9,506 nucleotides of DNA from Rubrivivax sp. (GTDB lineage: Bacteria > Pseudomonadota > Gammaproteobacteria > Burkholderiales > Burkholderiaceae_C), in assembly GCA_030693565.1 (NCBI GenBank), contig JAUYAJ010000732.1, forward strand, positions 1 through 9,506, read 5' to 3'. Position 1 is the stretch's first letter; each line of letters opens with the position of its first letter. A model generated the notes under the pieces. It did no database searches, was not told the DNA's origin, and worked only from the letters and a program-made list of their open reading frames with translations. Positions 1-7,020 of the stretch are shown one piece after another. A program made the translations under genes and the position numbers.

Positions 1-849
<849 letters not shown>

Positions 850-853
<4 letters not shown>

Positions 854-1833
854 GCTTTGCTCCGATTGGTGTCGACCAGCCAGCAGGCGGCGCGCGTCGC
901 GCCAGCGCCGACCAGTTCGGGCCGCTCGACCCGGCAGCGCGGCATCACGTCAGGGCAGCGCGGGTGGTAGGCGCAGCCGCTGGGAATGGCGTTCAGGCGC
1001 GGCATCGCACCGTCGATCTGCAGCAGGCGCTCGCGGTCTTCGTCCATCGCCGGAATTGATCCCATCAAGCCCGCGGTATAGGGATGGGACGGCCGGTGGA
1101 TGACGTCGCCGACCGGGCCGATCTCGGCCACCCGGCCGGCGTAGAGCACGGCCACGCGGTCGCAGGTCTCGGCGATCACGCCCATGTCGTGGGTGACCAG
1201 CATCACCGCCGCGCCGTGGTTCTTGCACAAGCCCTTGAGCAGCGAAATGATCTGCGCCTGGATCGAGACGTCGAGCGCCGTCGTCGGCTCGTCGGCGACG
1301 ATGAGCCGGGGCTCGGCGGCCAGTGCCAGTGCGATCACCACACGCTGGCGCATGCCGCCGGAAAACTGGTGCGGATACTGGTTGATGCGGTGCTCGGCGG
1401 CGGGGATGCCGGTTTCCTGCAGCAGCCGGATCGCGCGCGCGCGCGCTTCCTCGGCGCTGACCGGCAGGTGGGTCTGGATGGTCTCGATCAGCTGGCGGCC
1501 CACCGTGTACAGCGGGTTCAGCGATGTCAGCGGATCCTGGAAGATGGCGCCGATGTGGCGGCCACGGATGGCGCGCATCTCTTCGTAAGGCAGGTTGTCG
1601 ATGCGCCGGCCGTCGAAGCGGATCTCGCCGCCGGCGATGCGCCCGGGCGGCTCGAGCAAGCCGATGATGGCGGCGCCGGTGAGCGACTTGCCGGCGCCCG
1701 ATTCGCCGACCACGCCCAGGATCTCGCCCGGTGCGATGTCGAAGGAAATGTCGTCCAGCGCCAGCAGGGTGCCGCGGCGGGTCGGAAATTCGACCCGCAG
1801 GTGGCGGACTTCAAGCAAAGGGGTGGCAGTCAT
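850..1833 (-). CDS. Dpp/Opp-type ABC transporter ATP-binding protein (DppD-like)
   Basis: This is the first nucleotide-binding subunit of the peptide-family importer, 327 residues and full length for the family. Visible motifs are Walker A GESGAGKS (43-50), Q-loop Q99 in IFQDP, ABC signature FSGGMRQR (157-164), Walker B LIVADEP (177-183) and H-loop His215. The C-terminal oligopeptide/dipeptide extension carries four cysteines (C287, C293, C300, C317) in the pattern CAYHPRC...C...CW. In characterised DppD proteins these bind a [4Fe-4S] cluster, so the same is inferred here. The ATG at 1833 was chosen because homology begins there (MTATPLLEVRHL). The open frame continues far upstream, but only as out-of-frame sequence of the permease gene. 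The start lies 5 nt after the upstream permease stop with no strong Shine-Dalgarno sequence, which suggests translation coupled to the permease. It pairs with the following ATPase as a heterodimer. Confidence 0.96.
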
Positions 1834-1838
1834 GGCGG

Positions 1839-2771
1839 TCAGCGCAGGCGCGGGTTGAGCGCGTCGCGCAGCCAGTCGCCCAGCAAGTTGACGCTGAGCG
1901 CGATCATCACCAGCATGGTGCCGGGGAAGATCGTGATCCACCACTCGCCGGAGAACAGGAAGTCGTTGCCGACGCGGATCAAGGTGCCCAGCGACGGCGA
2001 GGTTGGCGGCACGCCCACGCCCAGGAAGGACAGCGTGGCTTCGGTGAGGATGGCGGCGGCGACCTGGATCGTCGCCAGCACCAGCACCGGGCCCATAACG
2101 TTGGGCAGCACATGGCGCACCATGATGCGGTAGGGTGAGACGCCGATGACGCGCGCCGCCTGCACATATTCCTTGTTGCGCTCGACCATCGTCGAGCCGC
2201 GCACGGTGCGCGCGTATTGCACCCAGCCCGACAGCGAGATGGCGATGATCAGCACGCCGAAGGCCAGGGTGTCGTGGGCGCCCGGGAACATCGCGCGGCC
2301 GACGCCGTCGACCAGCAGCGCGATCAGGATCGCCGGGAACGACAGCATGACGTCGCACACGCGCATGATGGCGGCGTCGATCTTGCCGCCGGCGAAACCC
2401 GACAACAAGCCCAGGCCGACGCCGACCACCAGCGACAAGGCCACCGAGGCCAGGCCGACGAGCAGCGAGATGCGGGCGCCGTACATCACCGCCGACAGCA
2501 GGTCGCGGCCCTGGTCGTCGGTGCCGAGCAGGTAGCGCGCCTTGCCGCCGTCGGACCAGGCCGGCGGCAGGCGGGCGTCGGCCAAGTCCAGCGTCGCCAG
2601 GTCGAAGGGGTTGTGCGGCGCCACCCAGGGCGCGAAGACGGCGCTGAAGACGCACACAAAGGCGATCGCGGCAGCGACCATCGCGGTGGGCGAATTGCGA
2701 AAGCTGTGCCAGACGTCGCTGTCAAAGAAGCGCGCCCAGGCGCCGCCGGGGCTGGAAGTGGTGCTTGTCAT
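1839..2771 (-). CDS. Dpp/Opp-type ABC transporter permease (DppC-like)
   Basis: This is the inner-membrane permease C of the peptide-family importer, 310 residues. It has the OppC/DppC N-terminal layout. A first membrane helix at about 28-50 is followed by a periplasmic stretch with LLGTDDQGRD (81-90), typical of the family, and then the core permease domain with several hydrophobic segments (about 100-125, 140-160, 170-185, 225-250, 280-300). The cytoplasmic EAA loop that docks on the ATPases is clear at about 201-224 (EYVQAARVIG ... RHVLPN). The ATG at 2771 is preferred over a longer upstream frame because GGAGG (2781-2785) lies 9 nt before it, and the extra upstream residues are Arg/Pro-rich shadow translation of the permease B gene. 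It begins 2 nt after the permease B stop. It is expected to form the transmembrane channel with permease B. Confidence 0.96.
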   Translation of the reverse strand: MTSTTSSPGGAWARFFDSDVWHSFRNSPTAMVAAAIAFVCVFSAVFAPWVAPHNPFDLATLDLADARLPPAWSDGGKARYLLGTDDQGRDLLSAVMYGARISLLVGLASVALSLVVGVGLGLLSGFAGGKIDAAIMRVCDVMLSFPAILIALLVDGVGRAMFPGAHDTLAFGVLIIAISLSGWVQYARTVRGSTMVERNKEYVQAARVIGVSPYRIMVRHVLPNVMGPVLVLATIQVAAAILTEATLSFLGVGVPPTSPSLGTLIRVGNDFLFSGEWWITIFPGTMLVMIALSVNLLGDWLRDALNPRLR

Positions 2772-2773
2772 GC

Positions 2774-3757
2774 TCAATGGCCTCCGGCCGGCTTTTCGAT
2801 GCGCAGCCGGGGGTCGACGCCGAAGTACAGCAAGTCGACCAGCAGGTTGATGAGCACGAAGATCAGCGCGATCAGGCACAGGTAGGCGGCCATCACCGGC
2901 ACGTCGGCGAACTGCACGGCCTGGATGAACAGCAGCCCCATGCCGGGCCACTGGAAGACGGTTTCGGTGATGATGGCAAAGGCGATCAGCGAGCCCAGCT
3001 GCAGCCCGGTGATGGTGATCACCGGCACCAGCGTGTTCTTCAGCGCATGACCGAAGTAGACCGCGCGATTGGGCAGGCCGCGGGCGCGCGCGAACTTGAT
3101 GTAGTCGGTGCGCAGCACCTCCAGCATCTCGGCCCGCACCAGGCGCAGGATCAGCGTGAGCTGGAACACCGACAAAGTCAGTGCCGGCAGCACCAGGTGC
3201 TGCCAGCCGTCGACGGTCAGAAAGCCGGTGCTCCAGCTGCCAACCTGGACCACCTCACCGCGACCAAAACTGGGCAGCACGCCCAGCGTCACCGAAAAGA
3301 GCAGGATCAGCAGGATGCCGATCAGGAAAGTGGGCAGCGACACCCCGAGCAGCGAGATCGTCATCGCCAGCTGCGAGCCGAAACTGCCGCGGCGCAGCGC
3401 GGCGTAGACACCGAGCGGGATGCCGACCAGCAGCGCGATCACCGCGGCGCTGAACGACAGCTCCAGCGTCGCCGGCAGGCGGTCGGCGATCAGCTCGGAG
3501 ACCCTGCGGCCCTGGCGCAGGCTGAGGCCGAACTCACCCTGGACGGCGTTGCCGACGAAGCGTGCGAACTGCACAGGAAACGGCGCATCGAGGCCAAGGT
3601 CGGCGCGCAACTGGATGCGCTGCTCGGGCGTGGCGTCCTGGCCGAGCAAGTTGGTGACCGGGTCGCCGACATACTGGAACAGCATGAAGGCGATGAAGGT
3701 CACCGTGAGCATGACCAGGACGGCCTGGGCCAGGCGCCGCAGAATGAAAGCAAGCAT
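2774..3757 (-). CDS. Dpp/Opp-type ABC transporter permease (DppB-like), first gene of the operon
   Basis: This is the inner-membrane permease B of the peptide-family importer, 327 residues. It shows the usual N-terminus (MLAFILRRLAQAV) with a first helix at about 9-30. A periplasmic segment with LGLDAPFPVQFARF (54-67) and GEFGLSL (74-80) follows, then a multi-helix core, the EAA loop at about 218-241 (DYIKFARARGLP ... HALKN) and a last helix near 290-312. It is first in a four-gene operon of permease, permease, ATPase, ATPase. In many related operons a substrate-binding protein gene comes first. Here the next upstream gene is an unrelated lipoprotein 149 bp away. No Shine-Dalgarno sequence is visible before the ATG, but homology fixes the start. 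On the minus strand 3858-3830 reads TTGCGC, 17 nt, GATCAT, which is at best a weak promoter. I see no Rho-independent terminator between the lipoprotein stop and this gene, so read-through from the lipoprotein gene is possible. Confidence 0.96.
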   Translation of the reverse strand: MLAFILRRLAQAVLVMLTVTFIAFMLFQYVGDPVTNLLGQDATPEQRIQLRADLGLDAPFPVQFARFVGNAVQGEFGLSLRQGRRVSELIADRLPATLELSFSAAVIALLVGIPLGVYAALRRGSFGSQLAMTISLLGVSLPTFLIGILLILLFSVTLGVLPSFGRGEVVQVGSWSTGFLTVDGWQHLVLPALTLSVFQLTLILRLVRAEMLEVLRTDYIKFARARGLPNRAVYFGHALKNTLVPVITITGLQLGSLIAFAIITETVFQWPGMGLLFIQAVQFADVPVMAAYLCLIALIFVLINLLVDLLYFGVDPRLRIEKPAGGH

Positions 3758-3906
3758 CGGGAGTGGGAGCTGGAGGCGCAGGCCGGGACGGCGTGGGTGC
3801 GCGCTGACAGTGGGCGCGCCACAAGGCGGATGATCGGTACTTCAGCGCCGCTGCGCAAACGGGAAAGACCTGTGGACTATCGCGGGCGGTCGTGCTGAGG
3901 TCGGCG

Positions 3907-4596
3907 TCAGTGCAGCACCACCGGGCCGTACCAGGTTTCAGCCGTGCTGCCGGTGTTGTCGGTGTCGGTCATCTTGGCCACCGCCAGCAAGGCGCCCGGC
4001 TCCTCGCCGAAGGCCAGGCGGAAGTCGGCCGCCAGGTCGCGCCGATGGTCGCGCCAGCGGCGCAGGTTGTGCGAGCCGGCGTCGAGCACGATCTTGCGGA
4101 TGCGGTCGCTGCGCGGGTTGATGATCACCGTGCCCGCCGCAGCATCCTTGGACTCCCAGACGTACATCAGGGTGGCGTAGGGCGGCGCCTCGCCCGTCAG
4201 GGCCTCGGCCAGTTCGAACTTCATGCGCGTGCGCGCCGGCAGTTGGCGGACATCGCCGGCGAAGGCGAAGATGACGCGCGCCGGGGCGTCCTCCCGGTCG
4301 ACGTCGGCGACGCTGGCACCATGGATCGGGCTGTCCACCCACCAGGAAAAGCTGACTTCGCCGGGTGCGCCAGGTGCCAGCTTGCGCCGCCACATGCTCG
4401 CCGATCGTTCCGAGCGTGCCGACCAGGCTGGCCGCCCGTCCTTGCTGCTGCGCGCGTACAGCGTCGGATTTTTCCCCGGCAAGGCGACGGCGTGCCATTG
4501 CAGCGGATCCACGGTTGGCCGTGGCGTGTCGGGCGCCATGGATGCGCAGCCGGCGAGCAGCAAGGCGATCAGCGGCAGTAGCAGTCGGTGGCTCAT
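3907..4596 (-). CDS. DUF3047 family lipoprotein, function unknown
   Basis: The 229-residue product matches my recollection of the DUF3047 family, whose function is not known. It starts with a lipoprotein signal: positively charged start, hydrophobic core and lipobox LLAGC with the lipidated Cys at 17. Ala follows the Cys, so outer-membrane sorting is expected. The mature part has conserved-looking blocks: WHAVALPGKNPTLY (34-47), FSWWVD (83-88), EDAPARVIFAF (102-112), LTGEAPPYATLMYVW (133-147), DFRLAFGEEPGALL (191-204), MTDTDNTG (209-216) and WYGPVVL near the end. The ATG at 4596 is chosen because it directly precedes the signal peptide. An in-frame ATG at 4653 abuts the porin terminator T-run and would add 19 residues that spoil the signal peptide. 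No good Shine-Dalgarno sequence or promoter is evident in the 58 nt after the terminator. No catalytic residues can be assigned. Confidence 0.9.
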   Translation of the reverse strand: MSHRLLLPLIALLLAGCASMAPDTPRPTVDPLQWHAVALPGKNPTLYARSSKDGRPAWSARSERSASMWRRKLAPGAPGEVSFSWWVDSPIHGASVADVDREDAPARVIFAFAGDVRQLPARTRMKFELAEALTGEAPPYATLMYVWESKDAAAGTVIINPRSDRIRKIVLDAGSHNLRRWRDHRRDLAADFRLAFGEEPGALLAVAKMTDTDNTGSTAETWYGPVVLH

Positions 4597-4654
4597 GGCG
4601 GTCGGCTCGGTGGATCCAGGCGGGAGAGCCAAGCCAAGGATCTGACCGCTCATG

Positions 4655-4679
4655 AAAAAGGCCGCCCGAAGGCGGCCTT
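4655..4679 (-). terminator. Rho-independent terminator of the porin gene
   Basis: Read on the minus strand, AAGGCCGCC, loop TTCG and GGCGGCCTT form a perfect 9-bp stem (4671-4679 with 4658-4666) closed by a stable UUCG tetraloop. The right arm runs into a T-run (4659-4655). It sits about 40 nt after the porin stop codon. It should end the porin transcript and separate it from the DUF3047 gene, though the strength of termination cannot be read from sequence. Confidence 0.92.
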
Positions 4680-4692
4680 GCTGGTCCAGGGG

Positions 4693-4710
4693 TCCCCTGC
4701 AAGCAGGGGA
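4693..4710 (-). other. Short inverted repeat in the porin 3' untranslated region
   Basis: TCCCCTGC and GCAGGGGA form an 8-bp inverted repeat separated by 2 nt. It lies between the porin stop codon and its terminator hairpin. With so short a spacer the innermost one or two pairs would open to make the loop. No T-run follows, so it is not a second terminator. It may protect the mRNA 3' end. An overlapping alternative repeat (GATCC-GG-GGATC, 4709-4720) touches the stop codon. Confidence 0.4.
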
Positions 4711-4718
4711 TCCGGGGA

Positions 4719-5786
4719 TCAGAACGTGTGGTTGATACCGAACTCGTAGCCGGTCGACTTCTGGCCGGTGCGGGTCCCGAAGCTCGGGCCGCCGCTGCTG
4801 GCGGTGCGTGCCAGGCCAGCGTCGTTGTCGATCTGCGAGTAGTGAGCGTACAGGTTGGTGCGCTTGGAAAGGCTGTGGATGTAACCCAGAGCGAACTGGT
4901 TGGCCTTCGGCGACGCAGCACCGTTCTTGAACTCGGTGGAGTTGTACGAAGCCTTCAGCGTGCCCATCTTGCCCATCGGTGCCAAAGCGCCGACCAGGTA
5001 GCCGGTGTTCTTGGCCACGCCTTGCTCGGAGGTGCGGTACTGGCCCATCAGGGTCACCATGCCGACCTTGAACGAGCCGCCGAGGTTGAAGTCGGTGACG
5101 TCGTCGACCATCCCGAGGGTCCGGTCGGTCACGCCGTAGGCGGCAGCGATGTTCAGCGGACCGGCGCTGTAGCCCAGGCGGCCACCGGTGTACTTGTTGC
5201 CCTGCACGCCTTCGCCGGCGGCAACCATCAGCTGACCGTAGACGCCGCCCATGGCGGGCAGGAAGTAGCCGATCGAGTTGTTGGCACGAACCTGGGTGGT
5301 GGCAGCGGTGGCTGCGCCGCCCGGGGTGGCTTGCGCCCAGACGTTGGTCGACGCGCCGACACCGTTGGTGCCGAACGGATCGAACACGGTGGTGTTCCAG
5401 AACGACGGCGTGTAGTCACGGCCCAGACGCAGTTCACCGAAGCCGCCCATCAGGCTGACGGTGGCGCGACGCTGCCAGTCTTGACCGTTGGCGGTCGAAC
5501 CGTTGGCGGTCGCGCCAGTCTTGGCGCCACCACCGACGTCGGCAGCGATCGCGCCTTCGAGCCAGAAGCCGGCACGCATGCCGCCGCCGAGGTCTTCAAC
5601 ACCGCGGAAGCCCAGACGGCTGGAGCCCATGCCGTCGGTGCTCAGGGTGCTCATGTCGCCAGCATTGCCGTTCTTGACATTGCGGGCGCCGAGGTCGACG
5701 ACGCCGAACAGCGTGACCGACGATTGGGCAGAAGCGGCACCGGCGAATGCCGTCAGGGCGGCCAGGGCGAGCAGGGATTTTTTCAT
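4719..5786 (-). CDS. Outer-membrane general porin (Gram-negative porin, Omp32-like)
   Basis: This 355-residue protein is expected to form a trimeric 16-stranded beta-barrel for passive diffusion of small solutes across the outer membrane. A classical signal peptide (MKKSLL... to ASA, cleavage after residue 20) is followed by the typical mature start QSSVTLFGVVD. The family motif GFGELRLGRDYTPSFW (115-130) leads into the constriction-loop region. The protein ends in GYEFGINHTF, with the C-terminal Phe needed for barrel assembly. Amphipathic strands alternate with Gly/Asn-rich loops throughout. The start is supported by AGGAGA (5795-5800) 8 nt before the ATG. The gene is a single-gene transcript with its own strong terminator. 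Betaproteobacterial genomes often carry many paralogues of this type. Ion preference and substrate cannot be predicted here. Confidence 0.96.
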   Translation of the reverse strand: MKKSLLALAALTAFAGAASAQSSVTLFGVVDLGARNVKNGNAGDMSTLSTDGMGSSRLGFRGVEDLGGGMRAGFWLEGAIAADVGGGAKTGATANGSTANGQDWQRRATVSLMGGFGELRLGRDYTPSFWNTTVFDPFGTNGVGASTNVWAQATPGGAATAATTQVRANNSIGYFLPAMGGVYGQLMVAAGEGVQGNKYTGGRLGYSAGPLNIAAAYGVTDRTLGMVDDVTDFNLGGSFKVGMVTLMGQYRTSEQGVAKNTGYLVGALAPMGKMGTLKASYNSTEFKNGAASPKANQFALGYIHSLSKRTNLYAHYSQIDNDAGLARTASSGGPSFGTRTGQKSTGYEFGINHTF

Positions 5787-5811
5787 TGCAACTATCTCCT
5801 AGGTTGAACAA

Positions 5812-5864
5812 GAGGTCCCGATCGGGCAGGGTGCCCGGCGAGGGGCTGATCAGGCCTACCTCCT
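5812..5864 (-). promoter_or_regulatory. Structured porin mRNA leader with a second Shine-Dalgarno-like AGGAGG
   Basis: On the minus strand a perfect AGGAGG (5864-5859) lies about 70 nt upstream of the porin ATG, with no ATG or GTG in the right place after it. Downstream come an 8-bp palindrome CTGATCAG (5846-5853) and a 6-bp hairpin CGGGCA-CCC-TGCCCG (5823-5837). ACCTC (5816-5812) can pair with GAGGT of the AGGAGGT stretch (5862-5858), enclosing the hairpin. The real ribosome site (5795-5800) lies just outside. The elements are visible, but a regulatory role is inference and chance is a fair alternative. Confidence 0.3.
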
Positions 5865-5881
5865 CAGCGGAAGTTGTGTCT

Positions 5882-5910
5882 ATTGCACCAGACGGCCACA
5901 GCCCTTGCAA
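5882..5910 (-). promoter_or_regulatory. Candidate sigma-70 promoter for the porin gene
   Basis: On the minus strand TTGCAA (5910-5905), a 17-nt spacer and TGCAAT (5887-5882) match the -35 and -10 consensus at four of six positions each. This is the least GC-rich part of the intergenic region and would give a leader of roughly 90 nt. The match is moderate and nothing else confirms it. A plus-strand TTGACC (5915-5920) with a poor -10 (TGTTGT, 5938-5943) could serve coq7, but is weaker. Confidence 0.33.
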
Positions 5911-6013
5911 AGAATTGACCCCAATATCGGTCTCGTCTGTTGTCTGGCTGCAACGGCGGGCGTGGGCGCGCCGGGGGCGCCCGGGCGCCAGCGCTGCACT
6001 ATGCTTGCCTGTC

Positions 6014-6646
6014 ATGAACAGACTCGATCGACTCATCGCCAGCGCCGACAACGCCTTGCGCACCTTGGCGGGGGCCGTGCACGCGTCGCGGCCTCATCCG
6101 GCGGGAGCTCCGGCTGCCGGCGACGACGCCATGACGCCGGTGGAGCGCCGGCTGGCTGGTGGCTTGATGCGGGTTAACCATGTGGGTGAGGTCTGCGCCC
6201 AGGCGCTTTACCAGGCCCAGGCTTTGACGGCGCGCAGCGAGGGTTTGCGCGAGCGCATGCTGGTGGCGGCGCGCGAGGAAACCGACCACCTGGCCTGGAC
6301 CCAGCGCCGGCTCGACGAACTGGGCGACCGCGCCAGCTTGCTCAACCCCTTGTGGTACGCCGGCGCTTTCGGCATCGGCTTGCTGGCCGGGCGGCTGGGC
6401 GACCGCGTCAGCCTGGGCTTCGTCGTCGAGACCGAGCGCCAGGTCGAGGCCCACCTGGCCAGCCACCTGGAGCGCTTGCCGGCGGCCGACAGCCGTTCGC
6501 GCGCCATCGTCGAGCAGATGAAGGTGGACGAACGCCGCCATGCCGATGCCGCCGAAGACGCCGGCGCGGTGGCGCTGCCGGCGCCGGTGCGGGGTGCGAT
6601 GCGGGCGGCGGCGCGGCTGATGACGGCGACGGCGCAGCGGATCTGA
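6014..6646 (+). CDS. coq7: Coq7-type demethoxyubiquinone hydroxylase
   Basis: This is a di-iron monooxygenase of ubiquinone biosynthesis. It hydroxylates 2-polyprenyl-3-methyl-6-methoxy-1,4-benzoquinone (demethoxyubiquinone) in the last hydroxylation before the final O-methylation, at the inner membrane. It has 210 residues, as expected for the bacterial form. The full set of iron ligands of the family is visible: E59 (VNHVGEVCA), E89 and H92 (EETDH), E141 (ETERQ), and E173 and H176 (DERRH). Conserved NPLWYAGAF (111-119) lies in the hydrophobic membrane-contact helix. Some bacteria use the flavin enzyme UbiF instead, and Coq7 is common in betaproteobacteria. The ATG at 6014 is chosen because homology begins with MNRLDRLI. 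The frame is open much further upstream, but that part overlaps the porin start antisense. No Shine-Dalgarno sequence is evident. The gene stands alone, divergent from the porin and convergent with the PHA-family gene 29 bp away. Confidence 0.96.
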   Translation: MNRLDRLIASADNALRTLAGAVHASRPHPAGAPAAGDDAMTPVERRLAGGLMRVNHVGEVCAQALYQAQALTARSEGLRERMLVAAREETDHLAWTQRRLDELGDRASLLNPLWYAGAFGIGLLAGRLGDRVSLGFVVETERQVEAHLASHLERLPAADSRSRAIVEQMKVDERRHADAAEDAGAVALPAPVRGAMRAAARLMTATAQRI

Positions 6647-6663
6647 ACCGGGCTGAGTGCGCG

Positions 6664-6687
6664 CCGGCGCCCGCCTCAGCGCGCCGG
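6664..6687. other. Stem-loop at the convergent coq7 / PHA-gene 3' ends
   Basis: CCGGCGC (6664-6670) and GCGCCGG (6681-6687) form a 7-bp perfect stem with a 10-nt loop, overlapping the last codons of the minus-strand gene. On the plus strand only three T residues follow, and none on the minus strand, so it is at best a weak terminator for coq7. In DNA this GC-rich such repeats are common by chance. Confidence 0.22.
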
Positions 6688-7008
6688 TTTGCGCGCCGCT
6701 GTCTTGGCTGCCGGTTTGGCCTGGGCCAGCAAGCTGTCGAGCGCCTTTTCGATCTCGCCTTCGATCGTCTTGCTGAAAGCGCCGAGCAGGAAACCGAGCC
6801 TGGCGTCGAGATCGAAGTGGTCGGCGGCGACGATCAGCCGGCCTTTGACGCCGCTGCGCGTGAACTCGACGGTGTCGCTCAGTTCACCTTCGATCACCGT
6901 GCAGTCCATGTCGAAGCGCGCTTCGACGTCCTCGGCCCATTGCCAGGCGATCTTGCGCGCCTTGGCCAGGCCGAGTGAATGGTCGCGGTGGATGCGAATG
7001 TCGGCCAC
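6676..7008 (-). CDS. Polyhydroxyalkanoic acid system family protein (PHA_gran_rgn)
   Basis: This small 110-residue protein matches the family annotated as polyhydroxyalkanoic acid system / granule-region protein (TIGR02610), often found in PHA-making proteobacteria. Its biochemical role is not established. The conserved body runs from residue 1 to about 95: HRDHSLGLAKARKIAWQWAE (7-26), then DTVEFTRSGVKGRLIVAADHF (45-65) and LGFLLGAFSKTIEGEIEKALD (71-91). The tail is Ala/Lys-rich (KPAAKTAARKPAR), which fits binding to an anionic surface or nucleic acid. It starts with GTG. The choice is supported by homology from the first residue and by GGAG 8 nt upstream, directly after the stop of the preceding gene. 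It is last in a three-gene unit. No PHA synthase or phasin gene is in the window. Confidence 0.9.
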   Translation of the reverse strand: MADIRIHRDHSLGLAKARKIAWQWAEDVEARFDMDCTVIEGELSDTVEFTRSGVKGRLIVAADHFDLDARLGFLLGAFSKTIEGEIEKALDSLLAQAKPAAKTAARKPAR

Positions 7009-7016
7009 GTCGTGGT

Positions 7017-7020
7017 CTCC
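7017..7020 (-). promoter_or_regulatory. Ribosome-binding site deciding the GTG start of the PHA-family gene
   Basis: GGAG follows immediately after the aminopeptidase TGA stop (minus strand TGAGGAGACCACGACGTG) and lies 8 nt before the GTG. A ribosome ending the upstream gene sits over this site, so termination-reinitiation coupling is likely. Confidence 0.75.

Noticed and set aside
1432..1446. A 15-nt alternating CG tract that could in principle form Z-DNA
   Set aside because: It encodes the Arg-Ala repeats of the DppD-like helix around residues 130-134, and is explained by codon choice in a GC-rich genome.
2765..3898. A 377-codon plus-strand open frame antisense to the permease B gene
   Set aside because: It is Gln/His/Arg/Asp-rich low-complexity translation typical of the reverse complement of a membrane protein gene.
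3758..3906. Inverted repeats between the DUF3047 stop and the permease operon, for example GCGCGC...GCGCGC and GTGCTG...CAGCAC
   Set aside because: Stems are only 6 bp, GC-rich and lack a T-run, so I do not call a terminator or operator.
4728..5807. A 359-codon plus-strand open frame fully antisense to the porin
   Set aside because: It has no family resemblance or ribosome site, and its Val/Gly/Ala/His-rich composition is that expected from the complement of a GC-rich porin gene.
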